Source of the DNA: Monocercomonoides exilis
Taxonomy: Eukaryota > Preaxostyla > Oxymonadida > Polymastigidae
Direction: 5' to 3'
Length of the DNA: 64,000 bases
NCBI GenBank assembly: GCA_001643675.2
Contig: LSRY02000012.1
Span: 188,501-252,500 of the forward strand
The translations under genes were made by a program, and so were the position numbers. Shown piece after piece: positions 33,201-47,939 of the stretch (positions are counted from its first letter, which is position 1; each line of letters starts with the position of its first letter). A model generated the notes under the pieces. It searched no databases, had not been told where the DNA came from, and was given only the letters and a program-made list of their open reading frames with translations.

Positions 33201-36200
33201 ATCTCCCAGGCACATGCTGCACATCCACCGCATCCTGGCTGATGAGCGGGTGGTGGGGCTGATGCACGCGATGCTCAGAAAAGTGGAGGTGGCGAAGGGG
33301 AAGGAGATTCTGACCTCAGAGCAGCTGGTGGAGGAGGCGAAGCTAGCGGCGAAGGAGGCAGAACAAGGGAAAGGTGCAAATGACAATGGAAATGAAAAAG
33401 AAAACCAAAATGAAAATGAGAAAGAGAAAGAGAAAGAGAACGATAACGAAAATGAAGCACATGAGAAAGACAACAAGAATAATATGGAGGATGCATTGAA
33501 CGAGAAAGGAGAAGACGACGAGACAGAAATTGACAAAGAGAAAGAGGAAAGCGAAGAAAGTGCTGGTGATACAAAGGGAGACAAAAGCTACACAAGCAAC
33601 ACTGTCAAGGCGAATGGGCTATCGAAGCGAGGTGGAAGCGGAGGAAGCAACAAGAAAGACAACAAAAGAGGCGAAGGGAGCAATCGAAGGCAGTATGGAA
33701 AGAGGAAGAAGAACGACTGGGCGACGCTGAAGCCGAAAGTGCGGGCGTTCTTCACCGTGCCGACGTTTGGCCATGGAAAGAAGGAAAACACGAAGAAAGG
33801 CGAAAGCGGAGACAAAAAGGCGCTGAACGAGAATGGCACGTACAATGGCGCTAATCAGATGTCTTTATCTGAGTATGGAATGAGCTATTCAGACATGAAA
33901 GAGAGAGAAGGAGCAGCATGTGCCTCAGCAGAAGAGGAGTGGAAGACAAAAGACGAGAAAGAAAACGCCAACAGAGCCAGCCACCAGACGATGTTTCCAG
34001 CGCATTCGTATCTCTCTGCAGGAGGGCTCAGCTTCCACGGCATCAGCCGCTCAGCACTTTCGAAGATTGTCTCAGGAAACAGCCAGCAATTCAATGCAAA
34101 CAGCTCATTCGGCACACACCACCCGCTTTCCACAGCCATCTCCTCTGCAGGTGCTGCCTCGTCTGCCTATCTCAGCACGCCTCTGCTGCAAAAGCAGCTC
34201 CTTTCCTTCCAACAGAACCCAACGCCACTCACTGCCAGCTCTTCAGCACTGAACAGCCTCCACTTTGGCGCACTCAACGGAATACAGAACATACAGAACA
34301 TTCAGAATATGCAAAGCATGCAAGGTATTCAGAACATGCAGATGATGTCTGGTGCTTCCAATATGAACCCAGCGCTTTCTGCACAGCAGGCACAATATTC
34401 TCTCCAGCTTCCCCTGAGCAGCCAGAACACGCATTGCTATCACACAGCCAGTGGAATGCAGGCAGTTGGGCCGAAGTACGACCACCGCAGCACTCAGCTG
34501 ACGCCGCTGGGCACGTTGACTGCACAAGGCCTGTCTGCCCTGTTCAGCCGCAGTGGAGGAGGGTATTCACACGGCGGAGGGGCTGGGCAGCACGGGAGGA
34601 TGGTTGTGCAGCAGACGATGAACTATCAACAACAGCAGCAGCAGAAATCAGAACAGAATGGTATTGACAGCTCAAAAGCGCCTTCTTCTTCTCCTCCTCC
34701 TTCTCAATCGCAACAAGGTGCTCAGTCTAACTCAATGAAGCAGAACTCAATGCAGAATACAGGCAACTCAACAAGCTCAGACGTCTCTTCTACCTCTAAG
34801 AATGCAACACGGAAAAGCAATTCTCTTTCTCCAAGTTCCTCTTCAACTCCCACAAATGCAACAGCATCGTCATCATCATCTTCTTCTTCTTCAGGCAATC
34901 ACCACAGCCGCTCTGAGAGCTATGCGTCGAATCAGCCTCTTCAGGACATCCTGACATCATTCACACAGAGTACAATGCATGGAATGCAACAGCGGATGCC
35001 CATTCAACAACAACAGCAACAGCAGCAGCAACAGAATAGCCAACAAGTCAATCAACAAGCCAGCCAGCAGTCCAACCAGCAATCTTCCCGGTCGTCGCAC
35101 TCATCTCCGAATGTGTCTTCCTCTTCCTCTTCTTCTTCTTCTCCTCCTTCTCCTTTCAGCCCAAGCAGCTTCATCCTCCACAACATCCTTTCTCCACAAG
35201 GCGCAGTCACACACCCTTCTCCTCTGACACAGACACTCGCCAGAATAAACTCTGTCCAGCCACAAATTGTTCAGAAGCCTTCCTCTTCATCATCATCATC
35301 ATCTTCTTCTTCTTCTTCTCCTTCTTCTTCTTCTTCTCACTTCCACATACCCTTTTCGCATCAATCATCACAGTTTCAGTCAGCAATGCTCTCTCAACAA
35401 GCTCATCAGGCTCAGCAGCAGCTGCAGAAAACAGCCTCTTTGAAGCAGTTTCAGTTCCAGACGCCTTCTTCACTGACTGGAAATCTGCCACAGATGACAG
35501 TCAAAAGTTCACAGTTCCCTTCTCAGTTTGGATCATCATCACCTTCTTCTTCTACTACCTCTTCTCCATCATCTACTTTTTTATCTTCCTCTTCCTCCTC
35601 CTCTTCTTCTTCTTCCTTCTCTCCATCCTCATCTTCGTCCACTCCTTCATTATCATCTTCAACAGCTGCTGCTTATTCAAACCAGAATGCAAAACAACCT
35701 CTGCCACAACTTGAATCTCATCATTCAACAAATGCTTCATCTTCTGCCTCTTCTGCCACTCCCCCATCTGCTTTGTCTCCTTCTCTTTCTTTTTCATCAC
35801 CTTCATCTTCTTCTCTTTCTTCTTCTTCTTCCTCTTCCTCTTCCTCTTCCTCTTCCTCTTCCTCTTCCTCTTCTACGTCAACTTCTGGTCCTTTTTATTC
35901 TTCCTCTTCTTCCTCCTCTTATTCTTCCCAATTTCGTCCTTTCAAACAAAACAGTTCAACTTTCTCTCCTCTTCCATCTTCTTCTTCTTCCTCCTCCTCT
36001 TCCTCAACAAGCATTTCTTCTTCTTCTTCTTCTTCTCAGTTCTCTTCCTTCTCCTCTCAGCTGCCTAAAACTGCATTTTTAGGAAATGCCACTCTGCCAT
36101 TTGCCTTTTTCACTCCAATCATTTCGAGTCAAATGACTCCTTCGTCTGTCATGTCAATGTGCTCATCTTCTGTCCCTTCTCCTTCTCTCGCTTTCTCTTC

Positions 36201-37119
36201 CTCCTCTTATTCTACCTCCTCCTCCTCTTCTTCCTCCTCTCTTTCTCCCTCTTCTTCTTCTTCTTCTTTCCCTTCTTCTCTTTCTCCCTCTTCCTCCTCT
36301 TCTTCTCTTCTCCCTCCTTCTCCCCCTCGTGCCCCTCTCCTTCCTCTTTCTCTGCCAAATGGCCCATTCCCAAAAGCTGCCCAGTTTTCTGCCCAGTTTG
36401 AGCCTTCTTCTTTGATCAACTTCTCCACCCCGTCTGTCGCCAAGTTCTACGCCCCCACCACTATCATATCCACTGCTCAATCATCATCATCATCTTCTTC
36501 TTCTTCTTCTTCTTCTTCTTCTTCTTCTTCCTCTTCCTCTTCTTCTTCCTCTCCTTCATCACCTTCGTCTTCTTCATCATCTTCCTCTTCTCCTTCCTCT
36601 TTATCTTCCTCCTCCTCCTCCTCATCTTCTTCTTCTTCCTCTTCTTCTAGTAATATTAGCACACTCACTCCAAAACCATCGGAATCTCAGCCAATAAGTG
36701 TTTTTTCTCCACCTCGTCTGCTTCTGTCCTTATCTTCTTCTTCCTCCTCCTCTCCTTCTTCTTCCTCTTCCTCTTCTTTCGCGCCTCCTTCTCTTTCTCT
36801 TCCTCCCCCAAAAAGCGAAATCTCCTTCTCCCCCAGCCCAGCCACACACTCTGCCCAGTTTTCCCTCGGAACGCCTTCGACCACTCTGCCTGCCTCGTCT
36901 GCCTCGTCTGCCCCTTCCTCTCTGCCTCCCCCTGCCTTCTCCTCTGCTTCTTATGCCCCTCAAATCTCTCAGCTCCTCCCCAATTCCCAGCAGCCCCCTC
37001 TCAACTCTGCCTCAATGCGTGAGTACCCTGACCCTTTTGCCGCATCGCTCCTGCTGCGGAAACCGTCCGCCCAGACTAAAAACTCTCCTGCAAAGGCAGA
37101 GCAAAATGCTGCTCATTAA
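27221..37119 (+). CDS. Giant serine-rich low-complexity protein (~3215 aa), function unknown
   Basis: Not recognised. Four exons: 27221-27328, 27384-27419, 27537-27597 and 27677-37119. All are bounded by GT-AG and sum to exactly 3216 codons. The N-terminal ~70 residues (MTELDDFLFPNEVD..., SGLLQLSEKIRTILPKL) look helical and are the least biased part. The rest is dominated by serine runs up to ~25 long, with Gln runs, a His/Asn patch near 400 and acidic or KE-rich stretches. Ordinary-composition islands lie near residues 740-860 (FIAFLKQLGTNGHITP), 975-1055 (WRCFFTDVERCRV), 1275-1330, 1710-1750 (FKITIGAIEHF) and 1870-1915. These may be pieces of one folded domain separated by expansions, or binding motifs in a disordered scaffold. 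No membrane segment or catalytic motif is seen. Confidence 0.8.
36480..36654 (+). repeat. Longest serine-codon (TCN) tract in the giant gene
   Basis: Almost every codon over ~175 bp is TCA, TCT, TCC or, rarely, a Pro codon. Similar shorter tracts recur throughout 28.4-37.0 kb. TCT, TCC and TCA are mixed, not one pure triplet. Confidence 0.85.
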
Positions 37120-37529
37120 ATGTGCAGAAAATTAATTGAAAGTCACTAGCGTTTTGTAATTTATTTTTTTACGATGTTGTTATGTCAAAGTTTTTATTGA
37201 AGTATTTAATTTATTAATAATAACGAGTTTTTTCAGACAAAATCCTGTTTTACGGAATGTTCGGGATTATTTTATTTATTAAGAAAAAAACTTAAAAAAT
37301 ATGTATGCAAAAATTTTCTGATTTTCTTTTAAAAGAAATGTCAAAAAATAAAAATGGGTGTGCATTATTTTTTATTTTGTCACATCTTTTCCTGTCAGAA
37401 GGATTTTGAATTCCCTTTGTCCTTTCAGGTTTGGCATATTTTATATTCGTTGAAAGGGTGAGGATTTTGTTAATTATTTTTGTGTTTTTGGTTATTGACT
37501 ACAATTTTTGTTTGTTGCAAAAAGGAGAA
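37120..37529. other. Gap between tandem genes, nothing specific
   Basis: AT-rich. It contains the 3' end of the giant gene and the promoter of the next. An extra 5' exon of the next gene ending near gaaagg|gtgagg (about 37460) is possible. Confidence 0.4.
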
Positions 37530-40500
37530 ATGAAAGAAGATAATATTCAGATAAAAACAAAAGAACGAATCGAAATGCGTCGAGACGCAACTTGGACAGC
37601 ATGTGAACGAGTTTTATTTTCAAGGGAAAGGTAACTTCACGCTTTATTTATCGATAAGAATTGAAATAATTTAATGTTAGGTCAGAGATTTGCACAATTA
37701 TCGGGTTTGTGGATGGACTGGAAGTATGGAGCATCGAAAACTCGATCTTTGCTGAACTTGTCTACCTTGAAAAAGGGTTGTCAGTGAGGGGAGCAAAGGT
37801 GTGTTTCAAAAGTTGATTTTTATAAGTTGATTGAATCGTGTTAATTGGCTTCTCCTAAAGATTCTGAATTATTCTTCAGAAAGAAAGCGAGATGTTCTCG
37901 TGGGGCATTATCCTTGCGTAGCTGTGTGCACATTTGATCGGATTGGAAATTATCCATGCACATGTGCATGTATTTTGAGCATGAAGACAAAAGAGTGTGT
38001 GCTGCGGTTGGAATTTTCAAAGCCTGTGATTGGAGTAACTGCCTCGGATAGTTATTTTGTTGTGGTATGAAAGATAGAGTCAAAGGGGACATATGCTTTT
38101 CTTTTCTTTTTCAAAGGTTGGAGATTGTATTTTAATGTTTTTAGCTGAATTTTCAATTTTTCATTGTATGCTAATCTTTCAAATGCACATTTGTAACTGT
38201 GCATTATTGTTTTTTTATGTATTCATTGGTTGGCAAATTTTTTTCTCTTTTCTGGAACGGAATTCGTTTAGTCTCTTTATGACGAGCATCATATTTTCTG
38301 CAGAGATGGAGACTTTAAACGGCCCCTCTGTTGTGTAGCTGCGGCACATGCACCATCAGCGCTACCGGCTGTGTCGTTACAAGGTAATTGGCTTTGCTGG
38401 GCAACAGACTCAGGTGAAGGAGATATAAAGCATTCAGATGAGATGATTGAAAGGAAAACTGAAAGAACAGACGACGGCAGTTGGAGAGCTGGAAAATGGA
38501 AGGAAGTTGAGATGATGAAGAGTCAAAGCGCATGGAAAAGGAGTTGGCAGCAGGGCGAATGGGAAGAGAGATTTTTGAAGGTCGAAAGTGATCAAGAAAT
38601 TAGTAGAAAAGTCTGTGAAGAAAGAAGAGAAGACGAAATAAGCCGTTTCGAAATGAGTAGAAGTGCTGGAGCAAAACAAAGATATATCGCACGGATGATG
38701 AATGATGCTGGATTGGATGTCGAAGAAAGCGGTGGATGGAAGCAGTTCTGGAAAAGCACGGTGAAATTCTTAGGTATGTTTTTAACTGAAAGAGCTATAA
38801 ATTTAATTTGAGGAATCAATTGAAACATAAAAAATAATATCTTTTTTATTATTCGCAAAGTATTCTATCAGCATTTTAAATTTCAATATGAGGAGTCGAT
38901 AGAATTTTTGTTCGTCTTTTATTGGTTTATTTGTTTGATCGATGAAATGTTTCTTTTAATTATTCTCTCTTTTTTTTCCTATTGAATATGAATTTTGTTG
39001 TATTTTTCATTTCTGCACAGGAAATGTTTCAAAGACCGTTGTTGGGTCTGATGGACTAAAGCCATACATTGAAGCCAGCCGATTGAACGAAGGAGGCGGA
39101 AGCCCAGCGCGGAAGGCTCAAATAGCAAACAGACGAATACAAAGAACAGGATTCAATGGCAGATACGGCCCTTTTTACGGGTTGCCATTGTTTGTGCCTC
39201 AAAATGTGTTGGGAAATGGAAGCCTGGCTGCAAATATGGATCCGAGAAACAGCATCAATAGGAGGGGTATTGGGCAAATTATAACCACGCCCTTTATTAT
39301 GCCTCGTCACATTATTCAACCATTTTGCTCTTCAATCATCGGATGTCATAAAGCACTTCCAGGGTTAATGTTTGGAGGTGAAACTGCAAAGTTGAATTCA
39401 CACAGCTTGTGTCTTCCCCAAAAGAGGAAAGAGGACAAAGATGAGGTGTTTGAATGTGATACAGATGTTTCATCGCTTTTGAGAGCATCTTCAGAAAAAT
39501 CGGAGTTGAAGCACTCAATCGCAATTGTGGATCTTTCTTCGCTTTCTGTAATCTTCTGCGGGTCTGTGTGCACAGCACCAATTGCATGTATTTCATTGAT
39601 GTGCCCAACTTCTTCTCTTTTCAACTTTTCTACTAATTCGACGGCAGCTTCATTGAAAGAGCGTCGAATGAGAAACACAACAGAAGCGATGATGGGACTA
39701 CCGCCACTCGTGGCTGTTGCACCTGTCGATGGGCGGAGTGTACTTCTGTTTCGAGTTGAAGCGCTGTTTGGGCGGTTGGGTGGATGGAATTACAGCAGAA
39801 GCACACTTCTTTGCCATGCCCCGCGGATGGAGTTGAGGAACGAGAGGAAATTAGAAATAGGAATTCAACCTGAACAAGGATTTATGAAAGTTGAGTGGAG
39901 TGACTATCGAGAAAACTCAAAGGAAGTTCCATTTTGGAGAGAAGGAGTGGAAGCACGACTTGCACAGCCGCCTGCTTCGTGTGTTGCACTGTCTTTGTTG
40001 CATTGCCTATTCAGAGGGCACACACCGGCTTTGATTACAAACATCACATTTGCTGTTTCTAGTGTGTTGCCTGGAGATGTCAGTGAGATTGTTGAAGGAG
40101 CACATTCAAATGCATTTTCACAGCAATGTTGTGAAAATGAAAGTATTTCTTCATTTCTCGATAAACGCTCATCAATGCGACCATCAGTCACCATTGGAGT
40201 AACATCGTCTCATGGCACGACTCATCTTTATTTGGTTCAATCGTTGGGAGCAGAGGGATCTAAACCTCTTTCGCAAATATTTGGAATGGGAAGATCATTT
40301 ATGAATGAATGGAACGGAAGAGGATCTGGAGACACAGCGGAAATGGTGTTCGAATCGAGCAAATTTGACCAACAAGAAGGGAAAACTTGTTTTGAAGCAG
40401 AATCAGAAGAAGAGCCAGATTTTATTGATGTGTCGCAACCAACAATATTAAAGGCAGCAGCTCGGATTCGCGGGAAGGGATCAGGTGTAGCAGGACAAGT

Positions 40501-42847
40501 AGGAGAGTGGTCCGGTGCAGCTGCTGCAAAGGCAGCAGAGGCAGTGAGCAGCGTGTGGGGATGGCTGGGTAGGAAAATTGGATACGGTGTTGATCGTTTG
40601 GTCGAGTGGACAGAAGAGAAAATGAACAAACGAGGAAAAACCTTACAAGAAGGAAGGTATAAGAGTGATGGAGATGAAAGGGAGAAGAGTTTACAAAATG
40701 AAACAAAACCATTGACTTATAGCAACAGAATGCTGACGGATGAAGTTGAAGCCGGAAAGGAGGAAGAAGAAATGAGAATACCAATTTTGACTCCGCTTCC
40801 ATGCTCTTTTGTGTTTGTTGGCAGAAATCAGATTTCGAATTGGAGAGAGAAAATGGAGATGGAGATTAATGAATGCGATATCTCCAGTCTGCAATATAGT
40901 AATCCAAAGGTCAGTGGTAAAAGCGAAAGAGAAAAATGGCCGGAATCAATGGCACCATCTACAAATAGCACACCTTATCTGATGGAAAAGTCACTAAATG
41001 ATTGCACAAGCCCAAGGACAATAATGCAGCAACAGTTAATACTTGCTCAACAAGCAACTACTGCAGATTCAGATGTTATAAAAACAAATGCATCATGTCG
41101 AGTATCGTCTGGGAGTGATTGTAACTCTTTAAATAAAATTGATGAACAATTAGCATCTTATCCATCACTCGAGAAGATTGGTCGAGCTGAGATGGGAGTG
41201 ATAGGGCAGCAAGTTTTGGAAGATGAACGGAAAGAAATTGGTAACTTTCGAGTGTGCGTAGAAATAGCGAAAAGTTGCATGAATCTTGTTGGAGTTTGTG
41301 TTGAAGCAAATAAGGGGATGCATGTGGAACAGGTAAAACTGACTCAGCAAGTTCCATGCAAAATATTAGGTTCAAAAGAAAGGAGCGTTATAAGCAATAA
41401 TGGCTGGAGAAAGATTTTAGAAGTCGGATCTCAAAGCAAAATGGAAGTGGAGCGAATGAACGAATGGAAAGTGATATCACCTGGAGAAGCGGAAGAAGAG
41501 GATTTAGAGAGGGAAAGAGAGGGAATGATGGAAGAGAAACACGAGACAGAACAGACACAGCAAAGACCAGAGACTGAACAAAAAGTTAGCACACAAATTT
41601 TGCAGCTTCATCATCTGGAAGTTCCAAAGAGACAACAGGAAATAAGACGTAAGTTGGAAGAAGCAGAAGAGAGAATGAGGCAATGGAAAAGAAATAGAAG
41701 ATGGGAAGAGATGGTTGATGATGGGACACATTGTGACAAGGTGTTGTGGGGTTGTGGAGGGGGAAAGTTTGAAGAGTGGAAATGGAAGTTCTGGCAAGAA
41801 GATAAGAAAGGAGATAAAAATGAGACGAATGAGGCAGCAACATGCATAGGTGATGAAAACGAAGAACAGCAGAATTGTGAGGATATTTTGAATGCTGTCA
41901 ATAGACTGACTGAAGGAAAGGGAGCGAAAACAATGAAATGGGGCTGTGTATGTTCGGATAAGAGTGAAAGAGATGCCGGAAATGAGATATGCAAGAGCAT
42001 AATTGGTGAATGTGGAAAAGAGCAGATCTCAGATCCAGAACAAAATGATGCTGATCAATTAACAACTGAAAGAGAAATCGCTGAATCTGTACAGTGCACA
42101 TATCATAAGTTGCTGACGAGGATGACAGGCGCAGTGAGGTATTTGATTGAACCAGGAAATGAACTTAAAGAAGTTGGAAAAGAAAAATCGTGGAGCTTGG
42201 GAAAATCGTTAAGATTTGGACTTGCATGGGTAAGGGCAGATGGCAAGAGGATGGAAACAAAGGAGAAAGGGGAGGGAAATGAAATGAGGATGAAAGGGAG
42301 AATTAATGAGGGAATAGAAAAAAAAGAAGGAGAAGGAGAAGGAGAAGAGGAAGAAAAAGAAGAAGAGGAGGAGGAAGAAGAGGAAAAGGAAGAAGAAGCA
42401 GATGGAGGAAATGAAGAATATGTCGCAGTAGATGAGTTGAAACTTCACCTTGGTGGGGCAGGGATGGGGATTGGATTTCAGCAGAAAGGAACAGAAAATG
42501 TATTGAAAGGAGGAAGAGACGCTGAAAGGAGAAAGTTGAATGAGGCGTGTGAAGTTGAAGAGAATGAAGACGAAGGAAGAAAATGGAAGATGAAAACTAA
42601 ATGGAGAACAGGCGGTTATGGAAAAGAAGTTCCTTTTGATAATCAACCGCTTCAAGAGGAGCAGATGGTTGGAAGTCTGCGCAAAGGCATTGAAAGAGAG
42701 CAAGATTTGGTGACAGAAGAGGAAGTGATAGAAAGGATGAAGCTTGAGAGGCAGAGAAAAATGGAAGTAATGAAGCCACCAACAGAACTACCTCCGCATC
42801 CAATGGCAAGAGAAGTTGAATATTCAAAGATGTGCATGCCTCCATGA
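37530..42847 (+). CDS. BCAS3: BCAS3-like WD40 protein (ATG18F/G/H type) with long charged C-terminal extension (~1583 aa)
   Basis: Five exons: 37530-37630, 37681-37798, 37861-38064, 38272-38773 and 39021-42847. All are GT-AG and sum to 1584 codons. The N-terminal propeller shows features of the BCAS3/plant ATG18F-H family: a start like FVDGLEVWSIENS, then HYPCVAVCTF, a CACILSMKTKE-CVLRLEF strand, LQGNWLCWATD, and the diagnostic FRGHTPALITNITFA...SSHGTTHLYLVQ block. In animals BCAS3 acts with PHAF1 at autophagosome initiation sites and in cytoskeletal migration; the same role here is inferred. The last ~750 residues are Glu/Lys/Arg-rich with predicted coiled coil and a Glu/Lys run, longer than in typical relatives. 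Low-complexity inserts interrupt blades. The start is uncertain; an upstream exon is possible. Confidence 0.7.
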
Positions 42848-43872
42848 AAAGGGTAAAGAAAATAAAGAGACAGAAAATAAAGAGAAGAAAGAGCGTTTAA
42901 TGGATGCATGTAAGAATTGAGCAAGAAGAAAATTCTGAAAATTCAAAACTTTCGATGTCACTCACAATATTTTTTTAATCTCTTATCCTCATCCTTTTTT
43001 TTACGAACATAAAAAGTTTCACTTCTTGCTACATAAACTCGGGAAGGGCGTTTCTGACAATGACGCGTTCTGGACTGCATGTGCAATCTGTATTTGCTGA
43101 GTTATTTATTTTTCAAGCACAGATGAGTGTTGAAGAATAACAAGTTTTTCTACACTTAAAACCAAGCAGAGAGAATATTTCGAAAGGAGTGCGTGAACCG
43201 TGACACAATCTCAAAAAGAAATATATTTGTATTTTTCGAATTTGCACTCCTTGTTTCAATCCAAATTTACAAGGAGTTATACGGTTTCTTTAAATTGTTT
43301 TTTGTTTTTTATTTTTGAAAATTTATCAGAAAAAAAGCAAGTATTTCCTAAACTCTTTTCAATTTCAAAAAAAGATGTGTCTGCATTTTGGCATAATACG
43401 CTTTAATATTTTGTGGAACTTATTTTTGATTTTGTGTTTAGAAATCATAAAGCAACAACCTGAGGAGAAAAGTTTATGAGACAAATGAGTATTGAAAATT
43501 CCAAATTTTCATTAAACTTAATGCTCAAAAATATTTTGACAAAAAAGTATCTGTAATCGCATGCAATCAAAATTTTTGAATCTTCTAAGTAAATAAGGCT
43601 TTTGGATCAGAAAAATGGAACTCAAAATTGCATCAAAGTGTTAGGGCAGAGTATCACACTTTGAAATTTTTATAGCATTAGATTTTGCCTTCAAATTTTG
43701 ACAAATGAAGTAAACAAATGGAACTCTGCTTCGAGCATGCAGAAGCATCGTGCCTTTCGTGATTGTAAATAATCCAACTGAAAGAAATATTCATAATTCC
43801 AAAAACAATAACTTCAATTGAAACTCAAATTTTATACGAATTTCAGCAATTGAGGTGTCCTGAAACGATTAT
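42848..43872. other. Convergent intergenic region, nothing recognised
   Basis: This is 1.0 kb between the 3' ends of the BCAS3-like and acetyltransferase genes. AT-rich, with only short chance frames. Confidence 0.6.
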
Positions 43873-46141
<2,269 letters not shown>

Positions 46142-46380
46142 CCTTTTTTAACGATAATCTTTATAAATATCAATAATTTTATCAATTCATTAAAATTTCT
46201 TGTTATATAGAACTTTAAAAATGGCATACAATCACTCCTTTCTTTTATACTGTTCTTTAAGAACAAATAAAATAAATAAATAAATATTTGATCTTTCTGT
46301 CCATCATAACAATTGGATAAATAACATAAAAATGGGGGCATTTTCACTATTTAACGTTTATCGTAACTAAAGAGAGAGTA
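46142..46380. promoter_or_regulatory. Bidirectional promoter region, MYST acetyltransferase / SSU72
   Basis: This is 239 bp between two divergent start codons, so it must carry both promoters. No TATA or initiator consensus can be assigned in this AT-rich DNA. Confidence 0.45.
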
Positions 46381-47200
46381 ATGGCTATAAAACGAGAAGA
46401 CATTAAAATTGCATGTATTTGTCTTTCTAATCAAAACAGGTATGAAAAGATTAGACGTTCATGAGAAGGTTTTTTGAAAGTTTTAATTATTTGTTGTTCA
46501 TAGGTCTATGGAAGCACATGCCCAAATGCTAAGAAGGGGAATGAAGCGAGTATGGTCGTATGGGACGGGCTATCATGTAAAACTTCCTGGAATGAGCATT
46601 GATCAGCCAAATGTTTATTCTTTTGGAACTCCATATGCTGCAATTGCTGCTGATTTGGAACGAAAAAACAAAGATTTGTATGTCTTTATTTGTTTTTTCT
46701 TCTATCGCTTTAACTTATGTTGATTCCTTCTTTTGTTAATTTTCATTTTGTTTAACATAATTTAAAGCTACTCTCAAATTGGACTTTTGGATCTTGTAAG
46801 GCGTAACGCAAAAATAAAGACAGCACCTGAACAATTTCAACAGCTGGAAATCGTTGATTTTGATTTGATTTTTACGTTTGAGGAGCGAGTTTATGAGCAA
46901 GTGATCTTACGTTTGTTGCTTTTTATTTCAGTTTTTTTCAGCATCGTTTTCGTTATTCTTGGTCATTTCAACATAGAACTGGAAACGAAGCCTCCAGTTG
47001 CAATGAAACAGTGTCACATTATCAATGTAGAGACTCGTGATGATGCAACGGAGGCTGTAAAGGGTGGCGAGTTTGCAGCGCTGATGGCAGAGGCAATGTT
47101 GAGGTCAAACGATTTAGATGATGAAATATATCAGATTATAAGCTCGTTTCAACAACGACCTGCTGCTCCTTTTTTACTACATCATATTTCTTTTGTTTGA
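46381..47200 (+). CDS. SSU72: SSU72, RNA polymerase II CTD phosphatase (199 aa)
   Basis: Dephosphorylates Ser5/Ser7 of the Pol II C-terminal domain and acts in 3'-end processing and termination. Four exons: 46381-46439, 46504-46677, 46768-46910 and 46977-47200, 200 codons in all. The catalytic CX5R loop is CLSNQNRS, split by intron 1 at the Arg codon and followed by MEAHAQML. Other family blocks: YGTGYHVKLPGMSIDQPNVYSFGTPY (shown here as two joined motifs, positions 46558-46635), IGLLDLVRRN, FTFEERVYEQ, and a C-terminal IISSFQQRPAAPFLLHH. Length matches the usual ~195 residues. Intron 3 (66 nt) is a multiple of three without a stop, so retention would insert 22 hydrophobic residues. Loss of this intron is supported by the family alignment. 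Confidence 0.93.
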
Positions 47201-47939
47201 TTTATTTAACCAATCTCCTTTGCGAGATGCTCTCTCTTCTTTAAAAGGTTCGTTTTCTTTCTTCTCAAAAGCTTAATATAAATTTCTTTGAATTGCCTAT
47301 ATTTATATGAATTCATTGCTTTGCCTGATGTTTGTTTGTGCTTTCCTTCAGAACTTTAGCTTTTTCCCCAAACATTTGGCGCATGTTACTGTTGCCACAT
47401 TTTCACAGCTGCGAAAGTGGATGAATGTGCTATATCTTTATTCAGCTGACCTTGATATGAATTGAAGATGAAATCTTTAATTTGATTAGGCACATTTCTT
47501 TGGTAATTTTAATGCTAATTTGAAGAGAAGAACTATTTCATCCACTCGTTTTTTTGCAGAGCACATCTGTTCTAACTTTATGATTAGGTTTTGGTTTCGA
47601 TTTTATTCTGTAATCTTTCTCAATAGTTATTTGAGTCTTTCAGAAATTAATTTTTTTGTGAGAAAATGAAATCTCACTTCTGCTCTTTGAGAGAAATCTC
47701 TTGTTTGATCAGCAATTGTAAAATTTCTTCTAATTCCAACTTCTGTCATTCTTTCAATTTTGATAAGCCTTTTTCAAAATACAAATCTAACAATAAAAAT
47801 GTAATTTAGTACAACACAAAAGTATTTTTTCCCAAGAAATTTTATTTTTTTGAAATAATGTTATATCAATTGAAATTTATTGATGAAAATGGTGTGTAAA
47901 AATTGAAACAGAAAGCCAAATAAATTCATTGAAATATTC
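47201..47939. other. Convergent intergenic region, nothing recognised
   Basis: This is 0.74 kb of AT-rich DNA between the SSU72 and CSN7 3' ends. No open frame of note. Confidence 0.6.

Noticed and set aside
28434-36963. Many open frames of 60-260 codons on both strands inside the serine-rich gene (for example minus strand 30135-30917)
   Set aside because: They are shadows of the TCN/AGA-rich coding strand, have biased mirror composition (Phe/Leu or Glu/Lys runs) and no family features.
39336-42924. Minus-strand Phe/Leu/Ser-rich frames opposite the BCAS3-like gene
   Set aside because: Antisense shadows of Glu/Lys/Arg-rich coding sequence; no conserved motif.
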